A stretch of DNA of 53,164 bases from the NCBI GenBank assembly GCA_964363305.1, contig CAYIHX010000028.1, forward strand, positions 1-53,164, given 5' to 3'. Source of the stretch: CAYIHX01 sp964363305. Its GTDB lineage: Bacteria; Bdellovibrionota; UBA1018. A model generated the notes under the pieces. The model ran no database searches, had not been told where the DNA came from, and saw nothing but the letters and a program-made list of their open reading frames with translations. The translations under genes were made by a program, and so were the position numbers. Numbering within the stretch: position 1 is the first letter of the stretch; every line of letters starts with the position of its first letter. Of this stretch, positions 47,972-53,164 are shown in pieces.

Positions 47972-50793
47972 GCGATCTTTCGAGATTTTCTCCTGAGCAG
48001 CGACAGGTCATTGAGAGCTGGGGCCAGGGCCTAGCCGTCACCGCCGGCGCGGGCGCCGGAAAAACGACCACGTTGGTGCAGAAATGTGTAAGCCTGGTCG
48101 AGCGCAATCCCGAGGCGCGGTTCGCGGCGGTGTCGTTCACGGAGAAGTCGGCGGCCGAGCTGCGCGAGCGGCTCGCTTTGCAAATTCCCGGTGGGATTCG
48201 CGGCCATTGGGTGATGACGATTCACGGCCTCTGCGGTTCAATTCTTCGCGAAAATCCGCGCATCGCGGGCTTTGAAGGCGAGGAGCAGATGCTTTCGCTG
48301 CCCGAGCAGACGGCGATGTGGGAGCGGGCCTGCGAAGCGCTTTGGCACACAGAGCTGTCGGAGGACGTGGGGCAGGCCCTGGATCGGATGCTCGAGCGCG
48401 AGACTCGCGCTTCGGTCATGAAGCTGCTCGTTCGTCTCCGCGAGCTCGAGCTGAACAACGTGCTGGCTCGCCTGGGCGAGACAGGGCAGCCGGATGCTCA
48501 GAGCCTGGCGACGCTCGGGCAGTTCGTGCTCGAACGCTATGCCCGCTTGAAGCGACGACGAGGCGGGCTCGATTTCGCGGATCTCGAGCGCGGCGCGGAT
48601 TTCGCCCTCTCGGACGAACGAGTGAGGCGCGACTACCATCGGCGCTTCGATCTCGTGCTGGTCGACGAATTTCAGGATACGAACCCGGTGCAGGCGCGCA
48701 TCCTCGAACGCTTCGTGCGCCCTGACCTTTCGAATCTCTGCATCGTGGGCGATCCTAAACAGTCAATTTATCGATTCAGAGACGCCGATGTTTCGGTATT
48801 CGATGATTTCTGCCGTCGTCTGCCGGTGCGCGTCTCGCTGACGCGGAACTATCGGAGCCGACCCGGAATTCTCGACTTCGCCAACGACGTTTGCGCGCCA
48901 CTTTTTGAAGCCTCCGGGATGGAATACGAGCCGCTTGAACCGCAGCGTGAGCGGGCGGAAGAGGGAAGCCCGGTTGATCGCCTCGAGGTCGGCGACCCCA
49001 GGGAGCTCGCCCGATTTTTGGTTCAGCAGCGCGACTCAGGCGTGCCGCTCGAAAGCATGGCGCTTCTGCTTCGCAAGATTCGCGGCAACGAGAAGTGGCT
49101 ACGCGCGCTGGCGGCCGAGGGAATTCCGCTGGCCGTCGCGAGCGGTGGTCTCTTTTGGGGTGACCCACGCGTGCGGGAGATGGTGGCGCTTTTGCGCTGG
49201 TGGTCGCAGCCTCTGCATCGCCGGTCGGCGGCGGTTTTCCTGCGGGCGCCTTGGGTTGCGATGCCCGATGCCACGCTCGATGCGTGGTTCCGGACGGAGG
49301 GCTCACTTTGGCAAAAATTTCTTGAACAGGAGCACGGGATCGCGGTGGCGCTGGCGCCTTTGCGGTCGCGGACCGTGCGGCCGGGCGAAGTGCTCGAAGC
49401 TCTGCTCAGCGCGGATCCAAGCGGAATCATCGAAGGCGAGATCGGCTCGGCCTGGCTCGGGCTCTGGCATCGGTGCGAGGAGCTTTCTCGCGACGGTTAC
49501 TCGTTTGAGGAGGTCGTGGCGGAGCTCTCCCATGCGTGCGACGAGGGGCGACGCGAGCGCGAGGTGCCGCCCCCGGCGAATCGTGGGCAGCTGATCGTGC
49601 TGACGCTGCATGGCTCGAAGGGGCTCGAATTCGATCACGTCATCCTGGTCGATTTCGTCCCGCATGCGCGCAGGCGCAGCGATGCTCCTCTCCTCTACTG
49701 GGATCGCGAGCGCGGGGTGTTGCTCGCGGGCCGAGATGAAGAGGGCGAACGTCTCAAGAAAGACCCGATCGAAGCGGACTGGCGCGCGCGCGAGGACATG
49801 CTGGGTCTGGCCGAGGCGAAGCGCCTGTTCTACGTCGCGTTGACTCGCGCGCGTGAGCGTCTCGTCCTCGTTACCCTGCGTGCGGAGCCGGTTGAAGAGC
49901 AAGGAGAGGACGAGGCTCCCGAGAAAAAGTCAAAAAAAGACCCGATTTCGCCGCTGGATCAGGATTTCTGGCTGGCCTGGATCGACGGCGCTTCCGACGG
50001 CGCGGTGACGCGGTGTCGCGCGCCGGAGGCTTCTCCGGCAAAGCGCGAAGCAGAATCTCCGCCGCTCGCGCCGCGACCGCTGAACCGAGCGGCCGATTTT
50101 CAAGTTCGCGCCTATCGCCCTCGTCACAGCGTGACGGAGTGGACGCGCGCGGAGGGCGCGGTATTCCGGCCTTCCGCGCTCATCGACGAGACCGAGAAGG
50201 AGATCGTGGTGCCGGAGGAGGGCGCCGCAACGAGGGCGATATCGGAGATGAGCCCCCGAGAACTGGGCACGCGCGTCCATGCCGCGCTCGAAACGCGCGA
50301 CGCCGACGCGCTTCGAATGCTGGAGGGGGAAGTGGGCTCTCGGCGTTTTTGTGCCGCGCCGCTACTGCGCTGGCTCACGGAGAGTCCGTGGTCGGTTCTA
50401 CCCGCCGGGGCGAGAGAGTGGAATGAACTCGCCTTCGAAGTGCCCGTGGGCAACGGCGAGACCCTCGTCGGCTCGATCGATCGGTTAGTGCGCCTCCCGG
50501 ACGGCAGGTTTCGTTTGATCGATTTCAAAGTCGTCGAACGAGACAAGGCCGCCGACGAACTTCTGCTGCGCTATCGCGATCAGCTGCGTCTCTACGTTTG
50601 GGCCCTCGGACGACTCGAGCCCTCGGCGCGCGGTCGGTGCGAAGCCGGCCTCGTCGTGATCTCGCCCCGAGGCGTGCAAGAGGTGACCGTGGCGCTTGAG
50701 CCTCCCGATCAGCTCGACGCCTGGGTGTCTGACACCCATTTGATGCTGGGTGCGTCACAGCGTCGCCTCAATCCGCCCAGTGACCCACTTTAG
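47968..50793 (+). CDS. addA: AddA-like helicase-nuclease
   Basis: A 941-residue UvrD-type helicase fused to a nuclease. Walker A AGAGAGKT (26-33), VSFTEKSAAELRERL (motif Ia), LVDEFQDTNPVQ (about 231, motif II), GDPKQSIYRFRDAD (motif III), LTLHGSKGLEFDHVILVDF (motif V), and YVALTRARERL (motif VI). The C-terminal nuclease has GSIDRLVRLPDGRFRLIDFK (about 835-854). Starts at GTG 47968 inside the addB stop. Together with AddB it processes DNA double-strand ends for recombination. It is shorter than Bacillus AddA (1232 residues). Confidence 0.92.
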   Translation: MSDLSRFSPEQRQVIESWGQGLAVTAGAGAGKTTTLVQKCVSLVERNPEARFAAVSFTEKSAAELRERLALQIPGGIRGHWVMTIHGLCGSILRENPRIAGFEGEEQMLSLPEQTAMWERACEALWHTELSEDVGQALDRMLERETRASVMKLLVRLRELELNNVLARLGETGQPDAQSLATLGQFVLERYARLKRRRGGLDFADLERGADFALSDERVRRDYHRRFDLVLVDEFQDTNPVQARILERFVRPDLSNLCIVGDPKQSIYRFRDADVSVFDDFCRRLPVRVSLTRNYRSRPGILDFANDVCAPLFEASGMEYEPLEPQRERAEEGSPVDRLEVGDPRELARFLVQQRDSGVPLESMALLLRKIRGNEKWLRALAAEGIPLAVASGGLFWGDPRVREMVALLRWWSQPLHRRSAAVFLRAPWVAMPDATLDAWFRTEGSLWQKFLEQEHGIAVALAPLRSRTVRPGEVLEALLSADPSGIIEGEIGSAWLGLWHRCEELSRDGYSFEEVVAELSHACDEGRREREVPPPANRGQLIVLTLHGSKGLEFDHVILVDFVPHARRRSDAPLLYWDRERGVLLAGRDEEGERLKKDPIEADWRAREDMLGLAEAKRLFYVALTRARERLVLVTLRAEPVEEQGEDEAPEKKSKKDPISPLDQDFWLAWIDGASDGAVTRCRAPEASPAKREAESPPLAPRPLNRAADFQVRAYRPRHSVTEWTRAEGAVFRPSALIDETEKEIVVPEEGAATRAISEMSPRELGTRVHAALETRDADALRMLEGEVGSRRFCAAPLLRWLTESPWSVLPAGAREWNELAFEVPVGNGETLVGSIDRLVRLPDGRFRLIDFKVVERDKAADELLLRYRDQLRLYVWALGRLEPSARGRCEAGLVVISPRGVQEVTVALEPPDQLDAWVSDTHLMLGASQRRLNPPSDPL

Positions 50794-53053
50794 CTAGAGC
50801 TCTCAGGTGGGGGGGCATTTGATCGAGCAACTGACGTGAATGGATGCGAATGGTTCCCGAAAATGACGTTGGCCAAAGGATTCCATTCAGCGAATTCAGC
50901 AAACTGAGGTCAAGAATTCCTTCGAAGGATGAGGGAAGCGTCAGGCCTTGTACTGATCTCATGTAACTGAGGTTAAGAGTTCCTTTGAAGGAGGAGGGAA
51001 GTGTCAGGCCCTTTGCTGAGGTCAGGTTATTGAGGTGAAGAGTTCCCTTGAAGGAGGAGGGAAGTGTCAGGCCCTCTGCTGATTTCAAGCTATGGAGGTC
51101 AAGAAATCCTTCGAAGTGTGGGGGAATCGTCACGTTCTGTGCGGATGTCAGGCTACCGAGGTAAAGAAGTCCTTCGAAGGATGAGGGAAATGTCAGGCCG
51201 TCTACTGTTGTCAGGTTACTGAGGTTAAGAGTTCCCTTGAAGGAAGAGGGAAGCGTCACGCGATATGCGAGGCTCAGGCTACCGAGGTCGAGAGTCCCTT
51301 CGAAGGATGTTGGAAATGTCAGTCGATGTGCGGATCTCAGGCCACGGAGGTAAAGCTGTCCTTTGAAGGAAGGGGGAAGGGTTAGGCCCTCTGTGGAGGT
51401 TAGGCTGTTGAGGTCAAGATCTCCTTTGAAGGAAGTAGGGAAGGTCAGGCCCTGCGCGGAAGTTAGGCCATAGAGGGCGAGATGTCCTTCGAAGGAAGAA
51501 GGAAGCGTTAAGCCCTGTGCGGATGTCAGCCTGAGGTAAAGCTGTCCTTTGAAGGAAGTGGGAAGGGTTAGGCCCTGGGAGGTTGTCACCCTGCTGAGGT
51601 CAAGATTCCCCTGCATGGATTGAGGCAGAGTTTGGCCCTGAATTGAATGGAGATCAAAATCACTCAGATCAAGATCCCCAAAGTGAAAGGCGATGTTGCC
51701 GGACAGTGCTTCTTCCTGTGTGAAGCTGATGCGATGGGGCTCAACACCCAGGACGTAAGCGAGGTCGTTTCGTTTGTCTCTCGACGCGAGTATTTCCGCG
51801 ACGCGCGGATCTCGGTCGTACCCGAACCCCTCAATCTTGGAGTCGAGTTCATAGAGAAAGCGAAGTTCTTCGCGAGTGGGCGCTTCGCCTTGGGCCATTT
51901 TTTTCTCAAGAGCCGTGAGCTGGGCCATGTGGCTAGAGGCTCGCTCGTAACGAGTGCCTTCCGAACCAAAGGTTTCGAGCTTCTGCCGAAGCACGGGGGC
52001 CCCAGTCATGTGGGGGTCGAGGTGCTGCTTTGCGGCGATTCCCCGCACTTCGCCGATTCTCTCTCCTTCCATGCGGATCGCGATTCGAGGCACGGTCGGG
52101 TTTCCGTCTGTGTCTCGGGTGTAGAAGACATGGAAATCGCCCCCGTTGAGTTGGTGTCGTGCCGTTTCGATACCGACGGTGCACCAGCCGGTATTTCTGT
52201 CTTTGATCGAGTTCACGAGTGGGGTCGGGTCGGAGCCTTGGGGGTAGCGGATCCAAACACCCTCCGTTGCCGTTCGATCCGCCGTGCTTTGAAGGGCTAA
52301 GTCTCGCAATCTCCTGGCTTCGTTTCCATAAAGTAGGGCAAAACTTTCGGAGCTAGGGTTACGTACTCTTTCTTCAACGACCTTCGAGAGAGCCTCACGG
52401 TTCAAATTAGGGAATAGAGTCGTGGTTCCCTTGCTCCGTTTCAGGAATTGCCCGGATTCCGCGTCAAATGGCGCCATTTTGACCATTTCAGAAAAGGCCC
52501 AGTACTTCGCGGCGAAGGGATAGGCATCGGTATCAGAGGAGATGAAGTAGTCGATCCATTCATCGAGCGAGGCCTTTTGATCCGCGATCAAAGTCTCGAT
52601 GAGCTGCTTGCGGACTTCTGACGTGATCGTGATGTTTCCACGGCCTTGTTCGCGTGCGATTCGTCTTTGCAGATTAAAGTAGCTCTCCGGTACGTTGGCT
52701 GCTTCGATGACGTAATTTCGGTGGTAGAACTCACGAAGCCTTCGTCGAGTTGCATCACTTTTGCGAGCACTGCCATGGGTGCGCTCGATGACCCGGAGCC
52801 AATCCGCGATTCGATCAGCAGGTTGCAACCGGGGACGCGCGTCCGGATTTCGAAGTCGCCGAATTTGTTCTAGCGCGACAGGTGGAGAGGCTTCGAGCTT
52901 CGGATACTGTCGATGAAGGGCTTCAGAAATGGTCCGAAGGGTGACGGGGCATGACTCTGCAAAGCACAGAGTAGAAACGGAGAGCGATCCGGCCAATGCC
53001 AGAATCACCGAAAAAAGCAGGTTGTTGTGATGCGCCGTCACGGAAGGTGTCAA
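50768..53053 (-). CDS. Exported protein with 21-residue leucine-rich repeats
   Basis: A 761-residue protein. A signal peptide (about 1-30) is followed by a mostly helical region. Residues about 265-345 (GVWIRYPQGSDPTPLVNSI, NTGWCTVGIETARHQLNGGD, RIGEVRGIAAKQHLDP) form a small domain with a W-C-T start and an EVRG end, which I do not recognise. From about 480 to the end, about 13 copies of LxLxxLTSAxGLTLPSSFKG occur, forming a repeated beta-strand solenoid. Start TTG at 53053 is uncertain (GTG at 53041 gives a similar signal). The end overlaps addA by 26 bp. Probably a surface adhesin or effector-like protein. Confidence 0.75.
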   Translation of the reverse strand: MTPSVTAHHNNLLFSVILALAGSLSVSTLCFAESCPVTLRTISEALHRQYPKLEASPPVALEQIRRLRNPDARPRLQPADRIADWLRVIERTHGSARKSDATRRRLREFYHRNYVIEAANVPESYFNLQRRIAREQGRGNITITSEVRKQLIETLIADQKASLDEWIDYFISSDTDAYPFAAKYWAFSEMVKMAPFDAESGQFLKRSKGTTTLFPNLNREALSKVVEERVRNPSSESFALLYGNEARRLRDLALQSTADRTATEGVWIRYPQGSDPTPLVNSIKDRNTGWCTVGIETARHQLNGGDFHVFYTRDTDGNPTVPRIAIRMEGERIGEVRGIAAKQHLDPHMTGAPVLRQKLETFGSEGTRYERASSHMAQLTALEKKMAQGEAPTREELRFLYELDSKIEGFGYDRDPRVAEILASRDKRNDLAYVLGVEPHRISFTQEEALSGNIAFHFGDLDLSDFDLHSIQGQTLPQSMQGNLDLSRVTTSQGLTLPTSFKGQLYLRLTSAQGLTLPSSFEGHLALYGLTSAQGLTFPTSFKGDLDLNSLTSTEGLTLPPSFKGQLYLRGLRSAHRLTFPTSFEGTLDLGSLSLAYRVTLPSSFKGTLNLSNLTTVDGLTFPSSFEGLLYLGSLTSAQNVTIPPHFEGFLDLHSLKSAEGLTLPSSFKGTLHLNNLTSAKGLTLPSSFKGTLNLSYMRSVQGLTLPSSFEGILDLSLLNSLNGILWPTSFSGTIRIHSRQLLDQMPPHLRALAKVGHWAD
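50860..51620 (-). repeat. 63-bp tandem repeat (21-residue leucine-rich unit)
   Basis: About 13 units, each encoding a version of LDLxSLTSAxGLTLPSSFKG. The units differ enough in DNA to have been copied long ago. One copy is a residue short (the unit LYLRLTSAQGLTLPSSFEGH). Confidence 0.85.
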
Positions 53054-53116
53054 TTTTTTGTTCTAGGCTCCCTACCTCTGATCGGCTTTTTGTGAGGTAA
53101 ACTTGGGATCCTGTTG

Positions 53117-53164
53117 TTTTTCAGCGATTTTGTCGCCCATTCATTTTTCAGCGACTTTGTCGCC
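53117..53164. repeat. Two direct repeats at the window end
   Basis: TTTTTCAGCGA(T/C)TTTGTCGCC occurs at 53117-53137 and 53144-53164, a 27-bp period. Each copy contains a small stem (GCGAC-TTT-GTCGC in the second). The window ends within or just after the second copy, so a longer array cannot be excluded. Confidence 0.65.

Overview
The window looks like one contig from a GC-rich member of the Bdellovibrionota (Bdellovibrio-like predators and relatives) or a close deltaproteobacterial-type lineage. The clues are indirect: a TIGR02147/DUF4423-type regulator (38185-39033), many signal-peptide proteins and outer-membrane barrels without clear relatives, a solitary REP-associated transposase, and heavy gene overlap (ATGA, GTGA and TTGA junctions). 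No rRNA or tRNA gene was found. The window opens with a 50-base C run that truncates the first gene, and it contains one 100-N assembly gap (4375-4474) inside a proline-rich repeat.

Layout: (1) 52-1859, the tail of a PilZ-like gene, a membrane histidine kinase and a response regulator. (2) 1962-2448, a RHH/RelE toxin-antitoxin pair. (3) 2819-4817, a secreted protein with ten two-cysteine repeats and a proline-rich tail, followed by a strong terminator. (4) 4984-6867, a RAYT transposase, a GNAT acetyltransferase and a small P-loop kinase. (5) 7026-8752, a response regulator and a histidine kinase carrying a CheX-like domain, then mazEF (8799-9362). (6) 9403-12805, three reverse-strand exported proteins. 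(7) 13001-16450, a large exported coiled-coil protein and dapF. (8) 17312-25765, a purine operon purF-purC-purD-purN-purL-purQ with every junction overlapping. (9) 25766-31551, accessory DNA: two families of short repeats, a MNT nucleotidyltransferase with a broken HEPN partner, two exported proteins, purH, and a higBA pair. (10) 31552-33200, a DUF4862-like protein and plsC. (11) 33254-35203, a DUF4143 ATPase and a DUF4258/XRE toxin-antitoxin pair. (12) 35261-39033, a four-gene regulator, barrel and metallopeptidase operon. (13) 39383-43098, a barrel protein, a TPR/winged-helix protein and an exported protein. (14) 43280-45151, a second higBA pair, then purM. (15) 45208-50793, a 37-bp perfect inverted repeat, then addB and addA. 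(16) 50768-53053, an exported protein with 21-residue leucine-rich repeats.

The purine genes here (purF, C, D, N, L, Q, H, M) cover most of de novo IMP synthesis from PRPP; purE, purK and purB are not in the window. They lie in three blocks (17.3-25.8 kb, 29.1 kb, 44.1 kb) separated by accessory DNA.

The most striking observations are these. The last 45 bases of purH are repeated, with three mismatches, 849 bp downstream, so that the two copies bracket a higBA module and the second copy restores a stop/start overlap with the next gene; this looks like the scar of an insertion that kept the 3' end of purH intact. A 78-80 bp paired-hairpin repeat occurs three times, each time next to a purine gene. 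A CheX-like phosphatase domain is fused to a histidine kinase. There are six toxin-antitoxin modules in 53 kb, several directly touching repeats.
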